From the NCBI GenBank assembly GCA_030998015.1, contig JARWMV010000233.1, positions 868,001 to 932,000 on the forward strand: DNA of 64,000 nt, in the 5' to 3' direction. Below are positions 35,262 to 47,586 of the stretch, in pieces (position 1 is the stretch's first letter; every line of letters begins with the position of its first letter). A model generated the notes under the pieces. The model was not told the origin of the DNA. It searched no databases and saw only the letters and a program-made list of their open reading frames with translations. This DNA comes from Ceratorhiza oryzae-sativae (taxonomy: Eukaryota > Basidiomycota > Agaricomycetes > Cantharellales > Ceratobasidiaceae). A program made the translations under genes and the position numbers.

Positions 35262-37117
35262 ATGTCTCCGGTCGACGACAACGACGGCGCAGACCAGCCC
35301 CCGGTCTCGTCCCTCACCCCCACCCCCACCCGCCCGGCCCGCATCACCCTCCCTGCGCCCGAGCCCAGCAGCTGGGCCACCCATGCCAACATCGCTGCCC
35401 TGCGCACCTCGGACGCCACCAACGGCGCATATTCGCCCTCGGTCCTCGCCTCGGGCGCCTCGTCCCCCGCCGCGCCCGCGCCCGCCACCCCGGTGGCCAT
35501 TCCCGGCGATTCCGGCACCCCCCGCGGCTCCACCTCGCGCCGTCCGTCGCGCGGGGCGAGCGCGAGCGCCAAGGTCGGCGCGGGCCTCAAGCGCATGTTT
35601 GGCTCGGGCACCAACACCCCCGCGCCCGCGCCCACCCCGCCCTTGCCACACGCTCCCAGTCGACCGAGACGACCCAGGACAGCCTGCTGAGCAACAACAA
35701 CAAGCAGCAGCAGCAGCAGCCCCCCGTGACGCCCGACTCGGAGTCCGAATCGACCAGCGACCGGTTCAGGAGCCAGCCCCCGAGCCGCGCCCAGAGCTTT
35801 TCGAGCGAGGTGCGCCCCCGCGTCTCGCGCCCGCCGTCGGTCTCGGGTCAGTCGGACGCACACAAGTTCAATCTCAAGGACTTGCTCGCATCCACGCCCA
35901 AGCCGGCCGTCTCGCGCAAGTCGTCGACGGGCGGCAGCCGCAAGTCGGACGGCGGCTCCGAGTATGGTGGCAAGTCGGTCACTTCCGCCGCTAGCAACGG
36001 CCAGCTCAAACACTATGGCATCTGCGAACGCGTCGCGATCGGCAAGGGCGCCACCTCGATCGTCAAGCTTGCCCACAAGTGGGACCGCACCGAGGAGAAA
36101 CTCTACGCTGTCAAGGTCCGTGCCTGGCCGCTCCCTTGTTCTCCACACTTGTGCTCACCCCTGTGCAGGAGTTCCGCAAGCGCCGAAAGAACGAGACCGA
36201 GAAAGAGTACGTCAAGAAGCTCACATCCGAGTTTTGCATTTCCTCGGCCCTGCACCACATCAACATTGTCGAGACCGTCGATCTCGTCAAGGATGAGAAC
36301 CAGCACTGGTGCGAGGTCATGGAGTACTGCCCAGGCGGTGACCTCTACGCCGCCATCAAGCGCGGCGGCATGAGCCCCAGCGAGGTCGAGTGCTGCTTCA
36401 AGCAGGTCCTACAGGGCGTCGAGTATCTCCACTCCCAGGGTGTCGCACACCGAGACATCAAGCCCGAAAACTTGTTCTTCAACCAGTACGGCCATCTCAA
36501 GGTACCGCACTGACCCCTCTTCTCCCTTCTTGTCGCTCATTGCGCTGTAGATCGGAGACTACGGCGCGTCTACCGTCTACCGCCTGCCCTGGGAAAAGAG
36601 CATACACATGTCGACCGGGCTTTGTGGAAGTGAACCGTACATTGCGCCCGAGCAGTTCATACACGGTCGTGAGTCTGGCTAAACACCCTTCCATCTCTCA
36701 CGGCTCATCACATCATGAACAGCCTATGATGCCAGATTGGTTGACATTTGGGCGTGTGGTATTGTGTACTATTGTCTGCACTTTCAAGAGCTCCCCTGGC
36801 GTGTCGCCCAACCGAGTGATCCGCTCTTCCAAGCCTATGTTGCCGCCTGCAACGCTAAACCCGTTCCTTCTGCGGGATCCAACAGCCCGGCACCTGCCCA
36901 GGCGCCACTCCCCACCACGATCAGCAATCTCTCGCCAAGAGGCTGCAGGCCCCTGCTGCGCAAGATGCTCGACCCGAACCCCAAGCTCAGAGCACAGATC
37001 GAAGACGTAATCAAGGACCCGTGGTTGATGACCGTCGAAGTGTGCACGGACACGAGCAAGAAACCAAACCATGTCCATGCACACGCTCAGTCGAGAGCTG
37101 CGCAGATCGTGTCCTAG
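35262..37117 (+). CDS. HAL/NPR-type serine/threonine kinase
   Basis: Exons 35262-36115, 36169-36501, 36551-36668 and 36723-37117; about 566 residues. Fungal HAL kinases (Sat4, Hal5, Hrk1, Npr1) tune plasma-membrane transporters and ion balance. The N-terminal 250 residues are Ser/Pro/Ala-rich with a Gln run, ending in the KFNLKDLLASTPKPAVSRKSS segment. Kinase motifs: IGKGATSIV (P-loop), YAVKEFRKR (Lys), MEYCPGGDLYA, HRDIKPEN (catalytic loop), GDYGAS in place of DFG, GSEPYIAPEQ and VDIWACGIVYYCL. The introns are in phase. In the N-terminal part the frame changes near 35661: either one base is missing (exon 1 is 854 bases where a multiple of three is needed), or a GC-rich 96-99 bp intron from about 35571 is removed. 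Confidence 0.88.
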
Positions 37118-37480
37118 TGGCGAGCGAATGGGGTCTCGTTGGTGTTTATCGGCATCGTTGCTTCCCACCCCTCTCTTTCTCCTTCCGCCCCGATGTGTTC
37201 GACCAACACCTCCTTCTGCTCCCACGCGCGTGCCGATACACGTCTGTACATACCCATTGTTGTCTTTCCCGCGCTGTCCCGATTCCGACTCGGTTGTGTC
37301 TCGGTGGTTTTGTGTGTTGCCCTGATTCATTGCTTGTAGTTTAATTAATGGATTTTGGTTTTATGTTGAAGCTGATGAATGCGAGGACCTAGTGCACCAC
37401 TCTACCCTTGCATGCGCGCGAGCTTATCAGCGAATGACTGAAAAGAAGTTTGTCATTGAGTGGTTTTTACAATGCCAAAA
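37118..37480. other. Convergent 3' spacer, nothing recognised
   Basis: T-rich 3' flank of the kinase gene and 3' flank of the ABC transporter gene. No supported frame. Confidence 0.6.
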
Positions 37481-40400
37481 TTATTCTTTCAAAATGGCAG
37501 CATACAACGCTTCTCGATCTCCACTCTCGTCTACCAGAGCCTTGAATGCACCGCGCTCTTTCCGCACAAGCGCTTTGGGGGTGTCGATTCGACAATCTTG
37601 CCAGCTTCGAGAACCATGATCTGTGTGTCCATGGGGTTTTAGTGTATGAAAATGTTGCGGAGCAGCATAGAAGAGCACCTTGTCGACGTCGCAGATGGTT
37701 TGCAATCTATGTGCGATAATGATGAGTGTTTGGTTTGATAGTTCGGTGCGGAGCGAGCGCTGGATTGCGATATCCTTTTCGTAGTCTGTCAAGTGTATGG
37801 TGAGCCTTGGTCTACGATCAGTGAATAGGATCGACCGACCGATCGCAGCCGTTGCTTCGTCCAATATCATCACCTTGCTTCTCCGCACAATCGCGCGAGC
37901 GAGCGCGATGATCTGTCGCTGCCCGAGCGAAAAGTTGGCTCCTCCCGCGCTCACACCCGAATCCAAGTCGATTCCGTCCTGTTGGTCGGACAACCCAGCT
38001 GAATCAAGCGCCGAGTAGAGCGCGGCGTCGTCGTGCTCGTCAAACGGATCGAGGTTTTGTCTGATCGTGCCGCTTATGAGTTCGGGCTGTTGGGGGATGA
38101 TGGTGATGTTTGATCGGAGTGCGTCGAGGTTGAGTGCGTAGGTTGGGATTCCGCTTTGTGGAGTTGAGTATTAGCAGGCACGTAGAATGAGTCTTGTTCG
38201 ATGGATGGCTTACTCGAAATAGACAGCTCCTTCAATGGGGATCATCCTCAACAACGCCAGAGCCAGCGAACTCTTCCCACTTCCGGACCTCCCGACCACT
38301 CCGACTCGTTCTCCGCTCTTGATCTCAAACGACAAGCCGTGCAACACCGCCGGTCCATCACTCGCGTACCTCGCCGTCAAATTCTCGACCACGATCCGAC
38401 CCGACGCAGGCCAATAAGCCGGAGGCCGTTTCTCAGGCACGGGCGCGGGCTCTTGTTCGATTTCGACATAGGCTCGGATACGCTCGATGCTGTTTCCTGC
38501 CACCTCGAGTTGGTTGAACATGACGACCCACTGCAAAAGGCTGTTGGACCGAGTGTATGCGTGCTTTTGAAGCGACTCACCCAGAGCACGCTGCCTGAGA
38601 ACGCAATGGCCGAGCTCAGTGAAAAGCCAGTGTCACTTGCGTCGACGGATGGTCTTCCGTAAACCATGTATGCGGCCAGACCAGCGGCAAAGGCTCCCCC
38701 AAGTATGTCCATACGGACACAGACCCAGCGCTGAAGGTCTGGTGAGTTGCCGCGCAGAAAATAAAGCTGCTATCACCTACTGTGAGATTATAAAAGGTCC
38801 TCGCGGCTCTCGTATAATTATCGATTCTCTTTAGGCTCTCTTCCTTGAACCGGCCTTCAACTCCGTAAGCTCGAATAGACGTAATACCTGCGATCGCCGC
38901 GCCGAAATGGCTAAACAGCGGCGAGCGAGCGTTGGACATTTCACGTTTGACTGGGAGCTGTGCCGACATGTAGATTTGCCCGATTGTGATCCCTGTGACG
39001 AGAACCAATGCGCCTGGCAAGGTGAACACCGGACTGCATGTAATCCTTTGAGCATACGGTCGCCGTGGTCTGCCGGTCGAACTCACGCGAAAACCACGAC
39101 TGCTCCAAAGCGGGATATGAGCTGGAATGACATAAACGCAAAGTTTTGGAGTTCTGTCGGTAGAGAGTCGTCAACCGCACTAGAGAATAGTCAGTCAAAG
39201 AGACGTGTAGCCGATATAGTGTCTACCTGATGTCTTGCGTGAACCTAGCCGTAATACGTCCCAGAGGTGTGGAGTCCAGCCAACGGAGCGATGCACCGAG
39301 AACAGAAGCTACCAACAGATCATGGATTTTTTGCGAGGCTCGAACTGCACCAGATATGTATACAGCAAATGTTGAGCCGTAAATAATCATGAAACAGATG
39401 CCGATGCCTGTGTATACAGTAACATAGCTAGATGCTATCAGCATATATCCACTAATGGTTGAGTAAATAGAGCTACTAGGGTACGTTTACCGCTTCAATG
39501 TGCCCAGGGTTTGCTTCGTATGCTCGCGCCCAGACACTGCCGATGATAATATTAGTCAAACAATTCAAGCTACCCCCGAGGACTTACCCTAGCCAATAAG
39601 TTTGTAGCAACGAGACCACATCCGCAGCGAGAAATCCAACAACAAATACGATCCAGAAAAACGGACCGCCAAATGAAAGCAGGAAAAACTTTGCCGCAGA
39701 CCATTCGACATGGCCTTCTGCAACTTCTTCAGGAACAACGAGTTTGCCTTTGGTTTGTTTAGCGGTAGCCTCTTTGTCTTCTGCAACGCTCCTGCTCTGA
39801 CTATCCTTCTCGATGCCATTCCGAGATTTGAGGTCGGATCCAAGAATCTCAGCCGCATTGCCTTGGTTAACGATACGTCCGTTGGGACCAAACAAAAGCA
39901 CAAAATCGGCCACTTCGCTAACCATGGCGACATTATGCGTCTGTTTTCATGTCATTTTGAATCCGAACGATGAACGATTCGCTCTTGAACTCACGACAAC
40001 AATCACAGTCCTGCCCGATATCAGGTCACCTTTGAAACAATTATCCACAATCCAGCGAGCAGTATGGACATCAAGTGCAGAGAGCACGTCATCCAGGATG
40101 ATAATCTCTGCCTTGGAATAAATCGCTCGAGCGAGAGACACTCTAGCCTGTAAACCAATCATCAGCTATCACCGGTCAATGAAATACCTCCTGTAAGCCC
40201 TTGTACCTTTTGGCCTCCGCTTGGATTTGGCGTGATTAGTTAGCCTATCACCCGGCTATCTGGAGTTGCTCACCTTAGCGTTAATCCCTTTTCCCCCACT
40301 TCGTCACCAAGCCGTTAGCTTTGAACTAACAGCGCATGATCGACTCACCTTCAGTTTGGTCACCTGCATCAAACAGCGACAAGTCTCTCTCCAGTGCACA

Positions 40401-43400
40401 TTGGTAAATTACTGGCTGGGGATTAAGTAAAGTAATAGCAGTTATTTAGACTGTACTCACCTGCGCCGTATCTCTCTTCGTCATAGTCAGATCCAAAGAG
40501 TATGTTGTTCTGAGCTTTGTTAGCACTTGAGTGTAGCTATCGACGTATTGACCTCCCACCCGGATCGTGTCATTTTGCACCCACGGTTCCTGTGCTGCAA
40601 ATGCAACGCCTCCTGCGCGTGGCAAAGAAAACCAGGAGTCGGGTCCATGAGGTATGAAATGCATTTCTCCCAAAAGAGCCATAAGCAAACTTGTTTTGCC
40701 ACAACCAGTGGGGCCGACGACCATGTTGATTTTGCCTGGGACGAATGTTACATCATTCTCAATTTTGAGCCTAAAATTGCGTCGAGAGGATGCTGTAGAG
40801 CCCAGCGCGCGCTGGCTCCAAGAAAATTCAGCATTTTGGAACCCGATGACAGAAGAAGGAGGCAAAGGGGCTGCGGCTTCGTTGGGCGTTTTAGCAGCAT
40901 ACACATCGAGCAATTCGGTCTATTGAGGGTAGAAGCAACCCTATTAAGTGTATGTTTGATTCTTAGGGTACGCGTGATCGTACCTGATTCAAGAATTCGC
41001 TGAACCGATCCAACGATACCTTGCCTTGGATTACTCGTGGGGTCTGCCAAAAGAGCCAATGAAGTTGGTCTCGGAATACTTGGAACACGCTAATGGAGGA
41101 GAAAACCGTGGATGCTATTCATAATATTCGATGAGTCCGACGGGGGTAAAAAAAAATGAGATGGCAAGCTCACCATCTAAGGAATGTCCAAATAGCAAGG
41201 TGTGCGATCCATAAGTCATGATCATCATGATGACGGGTAGAATAAAGCTACCATAAATGTTCAGCGATAGGCGACATTTTCAGATATGGTGTACGACAGA
41301 CTTGACTTGGATATTAGCCAGCCCCAAGTACTGTCGCTTGCGATACCAATGCAACTCCCCTTCCCGTTTCTCGCTCACTCTTGACTTAATCTTAGGTTCC
41401 CATGCAAACAGTTTGATCATTCGGATCACATTCATGGCTGCCAAGCTAGGTTTGTTATGATGCTTGAGCTCTCAATTTGCTAAAACTTACACTCGTTGAT
41501 CGCTTCCACACGGGCGTCAGTCTGAAACACAGTCGGTTGAGTACATGCTGGCTCTCAGAGAAGCAAACTTGCCTTTTTCATCCGCTCAGACTGAACTTCG
41601 TTGATCAAGTTGGCCATTTTAGCAGGGATTGGTGTGGAAATGGCCAAAACGAGCATCCCAATTAACGCGCTGCATAGGTAACATGTGAGTGACTACTTCA
41701 CACCGTATTTTCGTCTCACTCACCTCCATCCAAGAATTTGGTATAAAAATATGGCGCTAATGATCACTTGCAACGGCGCATATAGGATCACAAACAAGAA
41801 GTCGACGCCTTCAGTAATGTTTTTCAGATCCTGTGATAGATTTCATTTCAATTACAGCCCCAGGCGAAACGCAAAGGGGCTTACGGTAGAGATTAAGTTG
41901 TTGATCTTTCCGACTAGATTAGAGCTGTCCTTCCGCTCCTCATTTCCACTTCTGTCCCTAACAGCCTTGCTTGCAATTGGACTAGTGCTAGCCACTAGAG
42001 TCTGGGCTTCACTTGCTTCGGCCGTATGCGCGGAGAGGTCACCCTCATGAGTCTCTCCGGTCCTACCCACACTGGGGTCCTCTATGGGTGTTCCAAGGTT
42101 GGAGGCTCTTCCACTTGCACTTGTGCTTGAGGGCGTATCTGCTATCATCCGGATTCGTAGCGAATGCTCAAACAACAGCTGTGTGAGTAAGCCTTCTCCA
42201 TAAGTCATTGCACGTGTCTGCGGTGCTGAGGATGAATATATTCATTATAATCATAGGAGGAACAACACTTACGATGGTGAAGGTATACCACTCGAATGTG
42301 AGGGAGCCTACTGCTGGGCCCAGGAGCAACAGAAGAATCCACACCCTACGACAGTTTAATGAATTAATGCAAGACTGATGGCACTAAAAGGACGAACCAA
42401 GGGCGAAAGACCCCTGGATCCGATGGGTTTTCGATATATCTAGCGCAATTTTGTCAGAGCAAGGTACAAATTCGCGAAAGCAGAGAATTGTACTTTAGGA
42501 TAAACCGTAGGCCCAGAGGGCTGGAAAACTCTGTCAATGCCTATTTCAGCAGATATAAGTACCAAAGATATTCCGTCAAAGTCATGAGCCCACCCTGATA
42601 ACTAGCATTATAGCCATGATGCAATAGTCCTTCCAAAAAATGCGCATAAGCCTCCGGAACAAACGTGGAGAGTCGCGAGATTTATAGGGATCAAGTCGAT
42701 CTAAATGTTGTTGTTTGAGGTAAGCTGCACGGTCATAGTCTGCAAGGGGTGGCAATTGATTGAACTCCAACTTGGAGGTGTGACAAGCCTTCCAAACCAG
42801 AGGATTCATGAACTGGTATAGGACAAGCGATATTATTGGTGCAGTCTGTTCGGGGTTTGGCACGCCAGGATTCTGTGGGTGTAGTTGAAAAGCACGCTGC
42901 TCGATTGAAGCATATTGCATACGTACCTTTGAGTCCAGTGGTATATATTGCCTAGGGATACACAATGGGGTGACAATACCAATGAAGCCAAGAATGCCCA
43001 AACGAGACCATGTCAACCATCCGCTGATTAGGCGTGCTGGGTGGTGTGTGAACATTGCGAACGGGAGGAGGTCGCGCCAGACATAAACCCCGAAAGCGAC
43101 CAACAGTAGCGCCACTAGATGTGTATTAAAAACGCTGCGCAAACGTGGACCAAAAGTGATTGCAAAGATTGCTAGAATGGCAGTATAGGTCTAATATACC
43201 GTCAGTTTAACGAGCTTTGGGCTTCAAGAATGGAGCTCACATAGAAGATGCACATCGATATTTCCACCCACTCTGCACTAGTAAACCAATGCTCGCGTTT
43301 GCGATGCTTCTTGTGCTTCCTATGCTTTTTGCTCAGAATATCGATGCCCCAGTCGCCCCTCAACCCACTTGACACTTTTCGCTCCTCGCTGATCGATACA

Positions 43401-43756
43401 GCCGCTGCAATGCTCAAGGAGATGAGGGCTATGCACCCAATAAGTCGCAGCATCTTCCAGGTAAATATGAGCTTTCCTCCATGGTTGTCGATGTGAGAGC
43501 GTAGATCAGGAAAGAAACCAGTATGTTGCCGTGCAGTAGGGACGTCGTCGTCTTCTTCATATTCGTCTAGCAATATAGCCTGACCACGTAGCCTAGCTAT
43601 ATACCGCTTCGCTACAGAAGTGGCCAGGATTAAGTGACATAGCAGTAAAGCGACGGAGATACCAGCACAAGCAACAGGGATGAAGTGTGCTTGCGTTTGC
43701 TGCTTCACAGCAGGCAATCCAATTGTTTCGATATTTGCTAGCACGCTCTGATCCAT
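37481..43756 (-). CDS. ABCC-family (MRP-type) ABC transporter
   Basis: A full-length, many-exon gene starting MDQSVLANIETIGL (43756) and ending ALYAAILKE. ABCC pumps export or sequester conjugates, metals and drugs using ATP. Order: an N-terminal membrane region (43756 to about 42600, ending near ILEFQSSL-type helices and PRQYIPLD); membrane domain 1 (about 42600-41000); NBD1 (about 40920-39850) with Walker A GPTGCGKTS, signature LSGGQKARVSLARAI and Walker B IIILDDVLSALD; membrane domain 2 (about 39700-38600); NBD2 (about 38500-37481) with GRSGSGKSS, FSLGQRQ and VMILDEATAAID. In NBD1 the Walker B Asp is followed by Asp rather than Glu, so that site is probably weak, as in many ABCC proteins. 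The last exon (37620-37481) is one base short, with a break near 37585. Confidence 0.88.
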
Positions 43757-44192
43757 GCGTGCAGTGGAGGTCACGCGATGCAAAGTACACCAGATCCATA
43801 TACATATAAGCCTATGACGCCCACGTTGCAAGGTGATAGGCGTAAGCGTGTTGATGTTTGGAACAATCGCTGACCGATCGATCACGGCAAACCTTAGAAT
43901 CAACCACGATCGCCCTAAATTCGTCGAGTGCTTGCCCGATTGGTTTCACAATCAAGTTAAATACATGGGAAAATACGTTGTTATCAGTGGAGCACCAACA
44001 ACGCGCGAGTTACGTTCCAATTCAATCCTCCCCTCTCGCTGGCGAATTATTCGCGCAAGCAAGCCCGCTTCCACAAGCACGGAAAGTTACGGCGGTACTA
44101 CGTTTACTATCTCGCTTGTATATTGATTATAATTATAGGCATCAGAATCTATACTATATGGTCTCCCACCGGAAGGAGATACCTCGACGACC
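43757..44192. promoter_or_regulatory. Divergent promoter region, ABC transporter / OB-fold gene
   Basis: 436 bp between outward-facing start codons, AT-rich near 44100-44150. No coding frame is supported. Confidence 0.45.
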
Positions 44193-44988
44193 ATGTGGCC
44201 GAACTCACAGTCTCAGTCTCAGTCACAATCCTATTCGCAATCGCAAATAGAGAATACTACACAGCCAGACATGTATCAGACAAACGTCAGTGACTCGATG
44301 ATTTCAACTTCAACTGCTTCGACAGTGCTCGAGATGGAGCAGCCGACGTTTATCCGGACCTTCCCCACCCATACTCTCTCTCAGTCCCAGTCTCTAGCAA
44401 CGGACTCGTCATCAGTCGTCAACTTTCCTAGTTTTCATTTTTCGCTTCGTTCTCTCACTCCCTGCGCGTGGCGCTCACGCCGGCTGGCCGGGGCTCTATA
44501 CGGGCCACCTTGCTGGTAGCTGTGCTAGAGGTCGACGGCCCAGACCCAATTACAACAAAAGCCGGTCAAGAAACTCATATATTACGTCTTGTGATAGGTG
44601 AAGACGACGGCTCGGTTGGCAAGATCACTGCATGGGGAGATACAGCTCTGGAGTGGGGAGGTGCAAAGAGAATGTCGGGGTTAAGAAGGGGTGATGTTGT
44701 GCTCTTGTCAGGTGCGTATTCCTAGGAATAATTGAAGTATTTTGTGTCAAAATTTCTTCAAAATTAATCTAATGACTCTTCTTAGATGTGCAGGTCAAAA
44801 GTATTCCACCTGAACCGCCAACGCTTTCCGCATCACCACACTACAACTCGAGTATTCAACTTTGTTATCGCACTGTTCAACGTACCGACGCAGACAAGTA
44901 CCTACGGCCTGACCTGAGGCTGGGACAGGCAGATGCATGTGTACGTAGAGTGGCGACATTCGTTGAATGGGTACAGCGTATAGTGTAG
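44193..44988 (+). CDS. OB-fold-like protein with Ser/Gln-rich N terminus
   Basis: Exons 44193-44711 and 44786-44988; about 240 residues. It starts with a Ser-Gln repeat (MWPNSQSQSQSQSYSQSQIE) and Ser/Thr-rich sequence. The second half looks like a single OB-fold: ATLLVAVLEVDGPDPI, THILRLVIGEDDGSVGKITA, RRGDVVLLSDVQVKSI, then a helix RRVATFVEWVQRIV. OB-folds often bind single-stranded DNA or RNA; a DNA-repair or telomere role is possible but is inference. The frame changes between SLTPCA and VALTPAG near 44468; the first exon is one base short of the phase needed at its donor. Confidence 0.55.
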
Positions 44989-45938
44989 TTCGTGGATTGA
45001 ACCGCCACGAGAGCTCGCTCAATATTTAGTGCTAGCCGTTCATAGCTACGATAAATTTAAGATACTGTATTTATTCGATTCGCGATAAACGAGCATATCC
45101 TTCTGAGACTCGCATCGGAAGATGAGGCAAGATCGTGCAGCAGGAGAAGGAGATGCTTGCACGGCAGAAGGATATAGAGTGTAATTCCAATCGCTGAAAC
45201 TGCTGGCTTAAGCAAGCTAATTTCGGGTTATCGGATGCTTAGCCCGGACGAACAACAGCCTGGGCAGCTTGAGCAACTGTCGAGCCCAACACTCGTACCT
45301 CCCGGCTTCTAGACGCGGCGGTACCGAAATTAATCTGCTGTCTGCCTATGGACTGCATCATTTCACGTTTCAGTTTGTTTTGTCACCGTGTTATGATTGA
45401 AATCTCCTCCGGACTGTATTTCTGAAACGAGCTGGCCCTTCAAGAGTATTGAACAGAGAAAACTCTGACTTCAGGCTCAAGCTACAAACATCAAACTCCA
45501 CCGAATCCAATTCTCAATTTTTGGTCAACCCTTTCGATTTGATTGATCGAGTGGATTCGAAGTCAACAATGCATCACCGTGGTCTCCATTACAAGCTTGA
45601 ATTGATAATGCTACTGCAACCGTATCCAACTTGTTCTAACCTGAGCATCCTTTTGGGATGTCAGCACCGATGAATATCTGAGGTTCGCAGGCTGGGCTGG
45701 ATTTGCATACAACTATTATTTGGATACCATCTTCTACATTCTGTACAAATAGTCCACTCTCCCTACACCTCTTCGTCTGTCTAATCATTCTACTTCAGAG
45801 CCACCGAGCAGCCGCGGGTCACTTCAGTGCAGCCCATTGGACGCATGACCTGTGCACCGGCTGCTCCAGCCTTGCTGTACTCAGCCTACACTGGTCTCGA
45901 CAGGCAGCCGCAATGCGACGCAGGACGCAGCGAACGAA

Positions 45939-45960
45939 AGGCTAGCAAAAGAGCTAGCCT
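45939..45960. repeat. 8-bp inverted repeat with 6-base loop
   Basis: aggctagc, aaaaga, gctagcct: a perfect short hairpin in the spacer. No role known. Confidence 0.45.
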
Positions 45961-47515
45961 GGCCGTTTGTTTGTATCCAACAGATACTGTGAATGCCGGT
46001 AAGTGAGGTAGTACTGGGGAACTGGAGAAAACGTACCGATGGAGGGGTGGTCGAGCTAGGTGGTACATGGGAAATGCAAGAGGAGATGTAAAACTAAGCG
46101 ACTAGATCCAATTAAGTGGCGAAATTCGACGACGTTATAAGGCTTGCTTAGTCGAACGTTCCAAGTAGCAACCAAAGTCGGGTTCTGGAACGGTAGAAAT
46201 AAGAGAGGCGGATAGTCTTTTATTTCAGTCATACCTATGATAGAATCGACCATTGTATGTGAAAACAAAAGCCGGAAGGCCTCGAAGGCGGTCGTCGGAA
46301 ATGCCGGATGTTGGCTTTATTTGAAAGTGGGTTAGCATACTATACACTAATTGCAATCGGGAAGGAGGCTGGGTCACCAAGTAACAGGTTACAAATAAGT
46401 GTCATTTCGGATGAGCTAATTTACGAAAAAGGGGTTAGCACTTGGCACCAAGGTCCACCGTTGCACGCACCTACTAGTGGTCAACCAGTATATGGGGAGT
46501 TAACATGCCCCGAGCTGCGTTGAAATCGACAAGCAGCGCTGTGTCGCGAGGAGCCTGGAAGGAAGGTATATACAGTCAGCTATCGTTCGTGCTCTCCCCC
46601 TTGTTTGACTGCTGACGCAGTCCGAGTGTGCGCTTAAGATAGGGTGAAGGTCAAAAAACAAGGCAGCCAGCGCCGGAGCGCGTAGAATGAGCAAGGAAAG
46701 ACGGAGTGTGCTCGTAGTGGTGGATCAGACACCTCCTACGGGTCACACTCAGAAAGGCAAAGACACAGACAATGCGGCGGCACCAGGGCCGCCTTGGTCA
46801 CGCCGGACTTTGGCGGACAGTGACCACGAGGCACGACAAGTCCGAGAGAGTCAAACGATTGCTGGTAGTCACCTACCTGGTCGCTGTAATAGTTTGGACA
46901 TTTATATAGGGCTAGGGCCAGTCGGGTATGGCAGGTAGGCGCAAGAGGGAGGTGGTGGTTGAGAGCAGGTTGCGACTGGTCTCCCTCCCCTCTGCGGGCA
47001 TATTATACCCCCAGGCGATGGTCCGTGCCCATTATTCCCACTCCTTTCGCACTATCCTTGGCATCTATTTTCGGCAGGGCGGTATGACGTTGGGGTCGGT
47101 CTGTGCATACAAAACGCGCCCCTATTCCCATTATCAGCTGATAAGCGGCTCGGCACAGTCAAAAATAGAGAGCCAAGCTCCTCGGAATTGCAATGGGCAC
47201 CATAATCGGACTCGAGTCCCAACCAAACGCCGTGCGCCTCTGTTTTGCGTCGGCAGAGTAGGCGTGGCTGGTGGCTCGTAAGATATGTGGATATAAGCGC
47301 CCTGCGCCTCGACTGTGCTCCATAGTCACCCACGTGTTACCTCGCCCTTGGATCGATGATAGTGAGCTACGTGGGGCTCCCTAGATAACTACACTTCATG
47401 AATTAAATCTTCACTATTAACCATCATGTCGACCTCTCCTCACTACCGCCCCATGAAGCACGGGCTAAGATGGTAATAATGATCTGAGTATTGTAGTTGC
47501 TGGAGTAACAGGCGC

Positions 47516-47528
47516 ATATATATATATA
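47516..47528. repeat. Short AT dinucleotide repeat
   Basis: About six AT units, just past the 3' end of the Fpg gene. Confidence 0.8.
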
Positions 47529-47586
47529 CATTTGATGTGCGAATTAATTCATCTGAACTAAATCAATCCTCAGCCCCAAATAGCAT

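Larger units (their letters stand above)
44989..47586. other. Spacer of about 2.6 kb, nothing recognised
   Basis: Only short frames. One hairpin (45939-45960) and one AT microsatellite (47516-47528). A short plus-strand frame at 46687-46938 starts MSKERRSVLVVV but has no family resemblance or splice context. Confidence 0.55.

Noticed and set aside
34834..35994. 386-codon plus-strand open frame
   Set aside because: GC-rich shadow running through the eL19/kinase promoter and the kinase exon; Arg/Pro/Ala-rich with no family features.
35132..36148. 338-codon minus-strand open frame
   Set aside because: Antisense shadow of the GC-rich first exon of the HAL kinase, which shows clear kinase motifs on the plus strand.
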